DNA from: an uncultured beta proteobacterium
GTDB lineage: Bacteria > Pseudomonadota > Gammaproteobacteria > Burkholderiales > Burkholderiaceae_C
Direction of reading: 5' to 3'
Assembly (NCBI GenBank): GCA_903876715.1
Contig: CAIRBF010000226.1
Coordinates: 1-64,000, forward strand
DNA length: 64,000 nt
How positions within the stretch are numbered: position 1 is the stretch's first letter; every line of letters begins with the position of its first letter. Of this stretch, positions 1-12,000 are shown one piece after another. Under the pieces are notes generated by a model. It did no database searches, was not told where the DNA came from, and saw only the letters and a list, made by a program, of their open reading frames with translations. A program made the translations under genes and the position numbers.

Positions 1-3000
1 CCCGCGTCGCTGTCGATGCTGACATTCGTTGCCGTGACGTTGCCCAGCGTGATGTCGCCCTGGGCGCGCAGCCTGGCGCTGCTGCCCGTGGCCGTCACGT
101 TGCTCGTGCCCGCCATCGTCAGCGCGCCCGCCACCGCGTTCAGGCTCACCGTGCCGGTGCTCGCCGTGGCCACGTCCACGTTCGCGCCCAGGGCCAGGTT
201 CTGACCCGCACGCAGCGTGATGTCGCCGCTGCCGCTGCGGATGTCCGCCGCGGCGCCCGCCGTCACGCTGCCCGCCAGCGCCTCGATGCGCACCGAGCCC
301 GTGCCGTGGGCGCTCACCGCCTGGCCTGCGCCCGTGGCCGTGCCGTCGTTCAGCACGACATCGCCCAGGGTCGCCACCAGCACGATGTGCCCGTTGGCCT
401 GCGTCGTCAGGTCGCTTTGCGCCGCGTCCACCACGTTCGCAGTCGTTGCGTTCGCGTTGAGCTCGCGCACCGTCACCGCCACGTCGCCCACCGTCACGCC
501 GTTGGCCTCGCTCACGTAGACCGAGCCCGTGGCCGCCAGCGCCGTGAGCGTGTCCACGCTCGTGCTCAGCGGGTTCGTGTTCGCGCCGATGCCGCCCTGC
601 GCCTGCAGCCGCAGCTTCGTCGCCGTCACGTTCACCGTGCTGCCGACCGCGTTGACCAGACCGCCCGCATCGCTGTCGATGCTGACGTTGGCTGCCGAGA
701 CGTTGCCCAGCGTGATGTCGCCCAGCGCACGCAGCCGCGCGCTGCTGTTCGTGGCCGTCACCTTGCTCGTGCCGTCCATCGTCAGCCCGCCCGCCACCGC
801 GTTCAGGCTCACCGTGCCCGTGCTCGCCGTGACCACGTCCACGTCCGCACCCAGGACCAGGTTCTGGCCCGCGCGCAGCGTGATGTCGCCGCTGCCGCTG
901 CGGATGTCCGCCGCGGAGCCCGCCGCCACGCTGCCGGCCACCGCCTCGATGCGCACCGAGCCCGTGCCGTGGGCGCTGACCGCCTGGCCCGCGCCCGTGG
1001 CCGCACCTTCGTTCAGCACGACGTCGCCGAGGGTGGCCACGAGCACGATGTGCCCATTGGCCTGCGTCGTCAGGTCGCTCTGCGCCGCGTCCACCAGGTT
1101 CGTGGTCGTCGCGTCGGCATGGAACTCGCGCACCGTCACCGCCACATCGCCCACCGCCACGCCGCTGGCCTCGGTCACGTAGACCGCGCCCGTGGCCACC
1201 AGCGCCGTCAGCGTGTCCACGCTCGTGCTCAGGGCGCCTGCGCTGGTGCCCATCCCGCCCTGCGCCTGCAGCCTCAGGTTCGTCGCCGTCACGTTCACCG
1301 TGCTGCCGGACGCGTTGACCACGCCGCCCGCATCGCTGTCGATGCTGACGTCGGTTGCCGTCACGTGGCCCAGCGTGATGTCGCCCTGCGCGCGCAGCCT
1401 GGCGCTGCTGCCCGTGGCCGTCACGTTGCTCGTGCCCGTCATCGTGAGTGCGCCCGCCACCGCGTTCAGGCTCACCGTGCCGGTGCCCGCCGTGGCCACG
1501 TCCACACTCGCGGCCAGGGCCAGGTTCTGGCCCGCGCGCAGCGTGATGTCGCCGCTGCCGCTGCGGAGGTCCGCCGCGGTGCCCGCCGTCACGCTGCCCG
1601 CGCCCGCCTCGATGCGCACCGAGCCCGTGCCGTGGGCGCTCACCGCCTGGCCCGCGCCCGTGGCCGCGCCGTCGTTCAGAACGACGTCGCCCAGGGTGGC
1701 CACCAGCACGATGTGGCCGTTGGCCTGCGTCGTCAGGTCGCTCTGCGCCGCATCCACCACGTTCGTGGTCGTTGCGTCCGCGTTGAACTCGCGCACCGTC
1801 ACCGCCACATCGCCGACCGTCACGCCGTTGGACTCGCTCACATAGAACGAGCCCGTGGCCGCCAGAGCGGTCAGCGTGTCGACGCTCGTGCTCAGCGGGT
1901 TCGTGTTCGCGCCGATGCCGCCCTGCGCCTGCAGCCGCAGATTCGTCGCCGTCACGTTCACCGTGCTGCCGATCGCGCTGACCAGGCTGCCGGCATCGCT
2001 GTCGATGCTGACGTCGGTCGCCGTCACGTGGCCCAGCGTGATGTCGCCCTGCGCGCGCAACCTGGCGCTGCTGCCGGTGGCCGTCACCTTGCTCGTGCCG
2101 TCCATCGTCAGCGCGCCCGCCGCCGCGTTCAGGCTCACCGTGCCGGTGCCCGCCGTGGCCACGTCCACGCTCGCGCCCAGGACCAGGTTCTGGCCCGCGC
2201 GCAGCGTGATGTCGCCCGCACCGCTGCGGATGTCCGCCGCCGCGCCCGCCGTCACGCTGCCGGCCACCGCCTCGACGCGCACCGATCCCGTGCCGTGGGC
2301 GCTCACCGCCTGGCCCGCGCCCGTGGCCGTGCCGTCGTCCAGCACGACGTCACCCAGGGTCGCCACCAGCACGACGTGGCCGTTGGCCTGCGTCGTCAGG
2401 TCGCTCTGCGCCGCATCCACCACGTTCGTGGTCGTTGCGTTCGCGTTGTACTCGCGCACGGTCACAGAAACGTCGCCCACCGTCACACCGTTGGCCTCGT
2501 TCACGTAAACCGCGCCCGTGGCCGCCAGCGCCGTCAGTGTGTCCACGCTCGTGCTGAGCGGGTTCGTGTTCGCGCCGATGCCGCCCTGCGCCTGCAGCCT
2601 CAGCGTCGTCGCCGTGACGTTCACCGTGCTGCCGACCGCGTTGACCAGACTGCCCGCATCGCTGTCGATGCTGACCTCGGCAGCCGTCACATGGCCCAGC
2701 GTGATGTCACCCTGCGAACGCAGCCTGGCGCTGCCACCCGTGGCCGTGACCTCGGCATCCCCGGCCATCGTCAGCGCGCCGCCTTGGGCGTCGATGCTGA
2801 TCGTGCCGCCTGCGGCCGTGCTCACATCCACGTCGGCCGCCGTCACGCTGCCCATCAGCACATTGGCCGCAGCCTTCAGTGTGATGTGACCGCTTGCGCT
2901 GGACACGCCGCCGTTCAGCACGAGGTCGCTGCCGGCACCCTTGGCGCTCAGACGCACGTTGTCGCGCGCGACCACGCCGCCGCCCACCGCCTCCACCGTG

Positions 3001-6000
3001 ACCGTTCCGGCGGCATCGAGCACGATGTCTCCGGCACTGTCCAGGCCCTTGGCGTTCGCGCCGCCCAGGGTCTGGACGCCGCCGCCGCCATCGGGGCGGT
3101 AGACCTGGATGCCCACGCCGCCACCGACGGTCACAGGGCCCGAGGAGGCCAGGAAGATGCCGGCACCGGCCGTGCGGGTGCTCATGTTCACCCGCTCCAC
3201 GCCCAGCACGAAGGGCTGCGCGGCGCTGCCGATGGGCCCGCCGACTTCCATGCGCAGCCGCTTGGCCGTGACACTGAGGCCGCCGGCCCCGAACACGGGC
3301 GTCGGCCCGTCGGTGTCGAGCCAGATGCCGTCGGCCACCAGCGTGCCGGCCGTGAGCCCGGCCGCCGACCGCGCTCGCAGGTCGCTGCCCGGCGCCGAGA
3401 TCAGGTTGCGCGAGGTCATGACCAGGCGGCCCGACTGGGACGCGAGGTTGATCGTGCCGGCGGGCAGCGCGCCCACCGGCGAGGTCTGCACCGTGATCCG
3501 GTCGGTCAGCACCAGGTCGCCCTCGGCCTCGAGGCTGATCGCGCCGGCCTGCGACTGCACGTTGCGCAGCACGCTGAGTTGACCGCCCGCACCGGCACTG
3601 ACCAGGTGCAGGCCCCGCTCACCGGTGGCCACGACCCGGTCGGTCACGGTCATCACTCCCACACCTTGGCCGATCACGCTGATGCCGCCGAGGTCGATGG
3701 GCGCGTTGGCATCGAAGGCCCGCACCGAGAGTCCTGCCGGCCCGGAGATGGTCAGGCGCAGCACCTCGAGTGCCACGCTGCCCGCCGGCCTGGCCACGCC
3801 CTCGACCAGGCCGCCGCCGATGATCAGCAGGTTGCCGCCGGCAGCACCGCCCGCGGCGGTCGCCGAGGCGACCGGCCCGGTGAAGGCGATGCGCTCGACG
3901 CTCTCGAAGCGCAGGCCGGAGGCGGCGCTCAGGTCCATGCCCTTGACAAAGCGAAGTTCGTCGACACCGGTGACCCGCAGCGAGCCGCCGGCACTCACGC
4001 GCACGGACTCGTCGAAGCGCACGTCGCCCCAGGCCGAGACCTGGAGATCCCCCGCCACCGCCACCGCCTGCAGGAAGCGGATGTCCGCGGCGCTCGCGGA
4101 CGGCGTCGTCAAGCGCAGCCCCCCCGCCACGGTGACGTCCGTCAAGGCGGCGTCCGTGGTCGTGGTTCGGCCTCCAAGGCCGTCCACCCGCAGCGTCGTC
4201 ACCGTCACCGCGCCCAGCTCGAACGAGCGCGCGCTGTCGACGAAGACCGACGCCGCGTCGCCCGCGGACCGTGTGCCCAGGCTGAGACGGCTGGCGTCCA
4301 TGGTCAGCGGCAGCGCCGCCGTCCCCACCGTCCCGCCGGCGTCGATGCGCAGCGCGGCGGCCTTGACCGTGCCCGCCGAGGCGGCAACGACGCTGATCGC
4401 CCCGGACTGGGTGCTCAGCGCCACCTCGGACTGGCTCATCACCGAGGCAACCTGCATCGCGCCGCCGGCCCTCAGGCGCAGGTCGCCCGTGGTCGCCGAG
4501 CCGACTACCGAGGCGGCCGTCATGCTCAGATCGCCCCCGGCCCGCAACTCCAAGGTCCCGCCGTCGGCCCGGACGTCAGCCCCGTCGAGCAGGGACAGCA
4601 GGCCCGAACTCTCGATCGCGACGTGCCCGGCGCCGCCGACCACGTCGCGCAGCAGGCGCAGCTCGCCACCCACGCCGGGGGTCGACTGCCGCAGGCCGAT
4701 GTCGATGCTGCGTCCAGCCGGCGCGGTGACCGGGTCGAGCACCGACAGCCGCCCCACGTCCGTGGCCGACAGGCTGATGCCGCCCAGGTCGACAGACCGT
4801 TCGGCATCGACCGCGTTCAGCACCAGCATCGACGAGCCGCTGACCGCCAGCCGCAGCCATTCGCCGGCGGCCGTCGGCACCACGGAACCCTCGACATGCC
4901 CGCCGCCCGACAGCATCACGTTGCCGCCGGCGGTCACGCCGACCTTCGGCGCCCAGACGGCGTCGACGAAGCGCACCCGGTAGACCTCGTCCAGCAGCAG
5001 CCCGCTCACGCCGCCGGGCAGGCTGGCGTTCTGGGTCAGCTCGACGCCGCCGGTGAAGATCACCTCGTCGGCGCCCTCGACGATCAGTCGCCCGCCGATG
5101 ACGTGGACCGTGGAGTCGAAGCGGACGACACCCGTGGCATGGATGTAGAGATCGCCATGGACAGTGACCGTCTTCTCGAAGACGACGTCGATCGCGTCGG
5201 TGATCCGCAGTTCCTCGAGCGCGTCCGATCCGCCGGTGACGCCGGCGATGCGGATGTTCCCGCCGACGGCCGACAGGTTCAGCTTGTCATCGCCCGCGAG
5301 CCCGTCGCCGTCGAGGTTGCCCGTGACGGTGATGTCGCCCTGCAGCGAGGTCAGCGTCGATCGGCCCCTCACATCGACGGAGTCATTGACCTGGACGTCG
5401 CCGGCCATCGACGTGTCGGTATTGTCGAGCGTGGTCGTGTGGCCGGGGCCGAAGATGGTCAGTTGCGTGCCGTCGATCTCGCCGCCGAGGCGGACCGTGC
5501 CGCCGTTCTGGGGCGCCTTGAGCGTCAGCGGCGAGGCAAACACCACCGGCGTGGTCGCGTTGGCGATCGTGATCGGGCCGGCGTTGTTGTCGCTGCCGAT
5601 GACGATCTCCTCGACGACCAGGTTGGTCATCGCGGTGGACTGGACGAACAACTGCCCTGGCTGATGCGCGCCCTCCGCGCCGATGACGATTGCGCCGGTC
5701 GAGATGCCGCCCTGGTCGTCGAAGTGGCGGATCCGCAGCGGCTCGTCCTCGGCAGCGAGTTGCTGGATGGCGTCGGCGATGATCTCGCCGGCAGCTACGA
5801 AGTCCACTCCGGACGCGGGCCCGGCACCCGCCTCCTTGGAAGCGCGGATCACCTTCACGTCAGACTTGCTGTCGGCAAAGCGCATGCCGTCCTTGACGTA
5901 CATCTGGTCGGGCAGCGTGATGGACTCGCCGACCTGGAACTCGATGTACTCGGCCCGCACCGGCGCCTTGAAGGTCACGTTGTCCGCGACCACGCGCAAT

Positions 6001-9000
6001 CCGGTGCCCAGGCCCAGATCGACGATCGCCTGGCCCACCTGGCCCAGCGGTGCATCGACGACGATGTCGTCGCCGATCAGCGTGACCTGACCGATGCCGG
6101 GATCGAACTCGATGCGCTCGAAGCCGCTCACGGCCGTGCCATCGCCCAGGCGCAGCAGGTTGCCGGCGCTCGAGCGCTCGACCGGACGGAAGTTGAGCTC
6201 GAGTTCGTCCTGGCCCTGGCTGGCGCCCACACCACCGTTCAAGCGGACCACGCGCTCGGTGGTCGTCAGCGTGTTGTCGAGCGAGATCTCGTACAGGTCG
6301 GCCCCGAACGAGCGGTTGATCACGAGGGGTCTGTCGCCGAAGCGGTTGATCGTCATCGTGTCGTTCAACGGGCTCAGCGTGACCGGCCCGAGGTTCGCGA
6401 CGGGGATGCGCAGATCGCTGCCGGCCGGATTGAAGACCTCGAAGGTCTGGCCGTTGAAGTAGGCCTGCAGACCCGGCGCCCGAGCGACCGCCCGCAGGCG
6501 CAGGCTGGTATCACCCTGAACCAGTTCCAGCTGGACCCGGTCGCTGACCGTCAGGCCCTTGACCTGGCTGAAGTTCCCGGTCGCGGACGCGAAGGTCATG
6601 ATCACGAATTCGTCGCCGATCTCCGGCACGAAGTCGTGGTACATCACGACGTCGAGTACCCCGCCCAGGACGACGGATCCGGCGACCTGGACCTGGTCGT
6701 GGTTGTCCGGTGCGAAGCCTGGCTGGATGCCGCCAATTTCGATCTGCAGCGTGTCGGCCGGCCGGAGTGTGAGGCTGCCGTAGCTGTCGATGCCGGGCGA
6801 GTGGCCCGGCGCGACGAACACACCTCCGTTCTGCGACGGGAAGCGTGGCAGGGTCGGCAGCGTGCCGCTGAACTCGATCAGGTTCGCGCCCTGCGTATCG
6901 ACGACCGTGTTGGCTCCCAGCCCATCCAGGAACACATAGTGATCGTCGCCCAGCGCGCCGACCAGGCGGTTCTGCTCGAGCCCCGCATAGAACCAGTCGA
7001 TGCCCGAGCCACCAGCCAGCACGTTCTCACCGCCGCCGGCCACCAGCGCGTCGTCGCCACCGGCGCCGGTCAGTGTGTCGTCACCGTCACCGCCGATCAA
7101 CACCGCCCGCGCGGCGCTGCCCATGAGGGCGGTGATCTTGTCGTTGCCGGCACTGCCGACCGCGAAGCCGCCGCCTTTGCCAAGGAGGATGGTGTCGTCG
7201 CCGTCGCCGCCATCGACATAGACCGGAACATCCGACAGCAGCCACTTGGCGTCCAGCGTGTCCTTGCCGGCGCCGAGTTCGACCACCACCTTGGTGACGC
7301 CCGTGTACTGCTGGTAGTAGATGCCGTTGAACTCCACATCGACCGTACCACCACGACCGCTGAGGATGAACTTCTCAGCGCCGTCCGCGGTGTCGATGAA
7401 CTTGCGGTCGGCCGCACTGGGCCCGGCGTGGAGGTAGAGGACACCGCCCGTGACGTGCCCCAGCAGCGGTTGCGGATTCGGGGCCTGGTAATCCAGGTCG
7501 AACAGGGTCTTGCGGAAGATCTCTGCTTCGCCCTCGAACAGGGTCACGTAGAACGCCTTGATCTTGCCGTAGACCGCGGCGTAGACGTCGGCCTCCAAGT
7601 GCGCATTGACGAGTCCGCTGAGCGACTGGGCGAAATCGACCATGGTCTTGATCTCGGAGCCGCGGACCTTGCCGTCGCCCTTCAAGACGACCCCGGTGAC
7701 CTGGCCGTCCTTGTCCCGCGCGACGGTCGCCGTTCGCAGGTCGTTGAGGTCAACCCCGGCCTTGCCGTCGATGCCGCCCTTGATGCCGCCGACCGCGCCG
7801 GTGCCGACGAACATCGCATCAACCTCGGCATACAGGCCGAGGTCGAAGGTCATGCTGAGTTCATCCTTGTCGACACCGCCGGTGCCGGGAACGAAGGCGC
7901 CGTTCTTGAAGTCCGGCAGCGACACGTCGCTGATGAAGAAACCGTCCAGGATGTTGCGGTAGTCCCCGGTGTCCATGGACTTCTGGATGCCATAGGTGTC
8001 GTAGCCGAAAGCCAGGTCGACCTTGGCGCTGACGCGGCCGTAGGCACCGATGTCGATCGAGGGTTTCAGCAGCGGAAGCCCCAACAGCACCGGCAGCGGC
8101 AGGGACAGCAACACCACATCAAAGCTGAAGTCGTAGCTCAGCAGCGGCATCTCGTAGGTAAAGAGCGTGGCATTGCCGCCGCTCAGCAGCTTCGACCAGT
8201 TGCCGATGTCGGTGACGTACTCCCAGATCTTGAAGCCCGAACGGTCACTGACCTGGCCGCCTTGCGCGCCCCGGCTCATGTCGTTCATCTTGTTGACCAG
8301 GAAAGCCGGCGCCGTCGACAGGGCTGCGCTGCCGCTGACCAGGGTGTCGATCTGCGAGGAGTTCTTCCAGGTCACCTGCGACGATCCGATCCCGAGCACG
8401 TGGCCGAGCATCAGCTCACCGCCCGTGTTCTCGAGACTCTTGACGAAAGTCGGCAGGTTCAGGACGAAGCGCGCGGCATCCAGGAAGGCCCAGTTCACCG
8501 GCTTGATCTTCGTGGCGCCCGGGGTCGAGTTGTTGACCGCGATGACCGCGTCGATCACCCCCTTGAGCGTCGGGTCGTCCAGCAGCAGGTCCAGCCCGTC
8601 GACGCGGGTATAGAAGGCCTCGACCACCGGCTTGATGGGATCCAACGAATCGGAGATCCGTTGGGCGATGGGCTTCAGGAAGTCCTGGACGAAGGAACCC
8701 AGGTCCAGCCGCAGGAACTCGATGTCGAAGCTGGGCGCGCTCATGGCCTGCCCGAGCGTCCAGTCCCAGTCGAAGACGATGTCGCCACGCATCTTGGGCA
8801 TGAACGTGGCGTCGGGGACCGACAAGGTGACCCCGAGCCGGACGTCCGCGCTCAGCCCGAACTCCAGGTCGATCGCCTCGGCAGGGTTGCTGAGCAGGTC
8901 CGAAACGGTCAACCGGCCGGCCGCGTTGCCCGACAGGTCGATGTGCAATCCACCGCCGATGCCGCTGGGCTGGAAGCCCGGCTTGCCGAGGTTGTTGTCG

Positions 9001-12000
9001 CGGTCGATGACGTCCGCCTGCATGAACAGGAAGCGTCCCGACCCGGCGAACGGCGTGATCTGGGTGGGATCGAGCGGCGAGCCGTCCAGATACAGCGCCA
9101 CGTCGAACTCGAACTCCGGATCCGCGGGATCGGCGTTGGTGCGCAGGTAGAAGCCGTCCTTGACCGACAGGCCAAAACCGAAATCGAAGGACCAGTCCAC
9201 GCCCAACGTGAAGCCACCGTCGATGTTCAGCGCGATCCCGGGGATCGAGAAGTCGAGCGGGATGTCGATGCCATCGCCCAGGATGTGGCCGCCGAGCAGC
9301 GCCTTGACTTGAAGGGCATCCGCGTCATCGGGCAACTCCAGCCCGACGTGCCAGTCCTCGATCCGCTTGCCCTGCTCGTCGTAGAGCTCGATGACGACAT
9401 CGTCGATGTCGACCACACCGTCGGCGTTGCTGTCCTGCAGGATGTCCAGACCGTCGAAGGTCGTGTACAGCGTGGACTGCAGCACGTCCAGCAAGGCGCC
9501 CTCTTCCTTCAGCGTGCTGCGCAGGTCGCTCAGCAGGCCACCGCGCAGGTCGCCGATCATGGTGCCGGCCTGCTGCAGCTTGGTGCCGATCATCGGGATG
9601 TCGGCAGCGACGCCACTCTCGAACATGTCCTGCACGACGCCCAGGCCGAGATCGACCCCATCCAGCAGCGGGGTGGGGTCGTTGATCAGCTGCAGCAGCA
9701 GGCTGCGGGAATTGGCGGCGTTGAAGTAGTTGCCGACCGCGCCGGCGATGTCCGGCATCTCGAACAGGATGGGCGGGCTCGAGCCGCGCGAGTCGTCGCC
9801 CGCCAGATAGAGCATCAGCTGGCGCAGCGCGTCATCGCCGTAGACCGGATTGGTCTTGAGCGTGATGTCGCCGATCTCGATGCGCTTGGCGCCGATCATC
9901 AGCGCAAGCGGCAGATCCATCCCGAAGCCGCCCTTCAGGCTGATGTCGTAACTCTTCTCCTTGTCGTAGCGAACGACCAGGGCCGCGGCCTGACCAGCTG
10001 CCGCAGGAAGGGCATCGGCGGCGCTGTCGACCAGACCGTCCTGGTCGAAGACAACGTGACCGTCGAGCACCGCGAGCCCGACACCGCCGATGTCGAAGCT
10101 CATGTCCAGGTCTTCGCCGACGAAGCGCGCGGAGAGCGTCAGGGCGGTGTCCTCACTCAGGGTGACGAGGTCAGCGTCCGGGTCCCTGTCGCGAATGGGC
10201 AGTGCAATGTCGAAGGCCACCACCAGGTCGGCGCTGACTTCCAGATCCAGCCTGGCCGCGGCGTTGCCGTTCACCAACTGGGCGAGGTTGCTGTCGGCCG
10301 ACTGGCCGGCGAGTTCAAGCAGTTGGTCGAGATCGAGCCCGATGTTGAACTTCGACGCGTATTCGGCGCCGAGATTCAGGCGCACACCGAGCACGCCACG
10401 ATCGGCATCGACCGTCATCACGAAGAGGTCGGGGTCGGTGAGCCCGAGCGCTTGCTCGATCTGCAGCTCGACCTCCTGGAAGAAGGCGGCCGGCGTGGCG
10501 CCGGCCTGCTCGACCTTGGCCAGGAAGTTGTCTGCGGCACCCAACAGGTCGCCGAGCGAGCGATCGACGATGGGCAGGGTCTGGCTGTAGAAGGGTTGGG
10601 CCTCGGCGAGCCCAGTGACCAGGCCGATGCCGCTGCGCAGCCCCGAGATGATGTCCTCGAAGCCGAGCTTGCTGACGTCGAAGGCCCGACCCAGGTCGGG
10701 CAGGACGACCTGGACGCTCGAGAGGTCGAGCAGGTCGGGAACCGTCACCGAAAGTTCGAGCTCGGGCGCGATGTCGACATCGAAGGAGCCGGCCCCGGTA
10801 CTCAGGCCGCGCAGCCGCGCATAGGCGTCACCGTCGGCATCGAAGCGCAGTGAGCCGAAGAACTCGCTGCTCAGCAGCTCGTCGAAGCCGAAGCGAGCGC
10901 TGTCACGCGTCGCCGGATCGTCGTCCCGGTCGAAGCCCAGGCTCAGCCCTGCGTGCAGCCCGACGCCCGAGCCGGTGCCGGCGCCGCCCGCGGTGAGCCT
11001 CAGGAAGCCCAGCGCGGCGGTGACCTCGAGGTCAGCCACCTCGAGGTCGAGATCGCCCTCCAGGCGCAGCCGGTCGATCGCGAGCTTGATGCCATCGGGG
11101 CTCAGATTGAGAATGAAATCCACGCCCGCGCTCAGACCGAGGTCGAACTGGCCCCGGGCCTGGGTCGACAGCGACAGCGAGTCGCCCAGGTCGAAGCCCA
11201 GGTCGATCGGCGTGTCGACGTCGACAAGATCCGCGTTGAAGACGATAGGCACCCGCAGATCGCCGCTGGTCAGATCGAAGCTCGCCTTCAGGTCGTTGCC
11301 AGCCTGGTCCTTGCCCAGCACGCCGGAGCGGTTCAGCGCATCGACGAACTCCTGGATCGTGGAGATGCGCTCGGTAGGTGTCTGGATGCTGAAGGCCAGA
11401 CCGGTGCTGGCCGTGGGGAAACGCCCTTCCACCGACAGCGAAAGCCCGTCCTCCGCAACCTGGGCGATCCGCAGCGGATCAGCCACGCCGTCGGCGACCA
11501 GCAGTTGACCCACCAGGCTCGGTGAGAACCGGCCGCCCGCGTAGCCGGTCGTCGCGATCTTCAGGACGCTGCTGCCCGCGGTGACTGCCCCGGTTCCAGT
11601 GCCCAGGGTCTGGACCGGACGGTCGAAGTCGATCCGGTCGATCACCTGGGTCTCGAACTGGCCCGCCAGGTCGAGCAGGCTGTCCAGAGACTGCGAGATG
11701 AAGGGCAACTGGCCCAGGCCCATCTCGTCGAGGTCGATCGAGCGCAGGTAGTCCAGCAACTCGGGCAGGGCCAGGATCAGGCGTTCCGCCGTGAAGCCGT
11801 TGAAGCCGAGGAAGCGGTCGAAGTTCTCGGTCTTCAGGCTGCTGAGCAGCGTGCCTTCGATGAGCGAGCCGTCGAGCGACACGCGCGCCTGCTGCGTGGG
11901 GTCGCTGAGCTCGATGCCGGCCACCGAGGCGTAGACCGGCAGGTCGGCCTTGAAGCTGTCGCTGATGTCGTAGTCGAATTGACCGTCGACGTAGGACATC

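Noticed and set aside
529-2889. Series of 217-aa plus-strand ORFs that look like a repeat protein family
   Set aside because: They are the antisense image of the 663-bp repeats in the minus-strand gene.
306-10853. 3515-aa plus-strand ORF (Arg/His-rich) and the other long plus ORFs in 1-41 kb (11979, 15390, 18270, 22617, 26007, 30525, 35094, 39528)
   Set aside because: All share the codon phase directly antisense to the giant minus-strand gene and show Arg/His/Ala-rich shadow composition. They stay open because the real gene rarely uses TTA, CTA and TCA codons.
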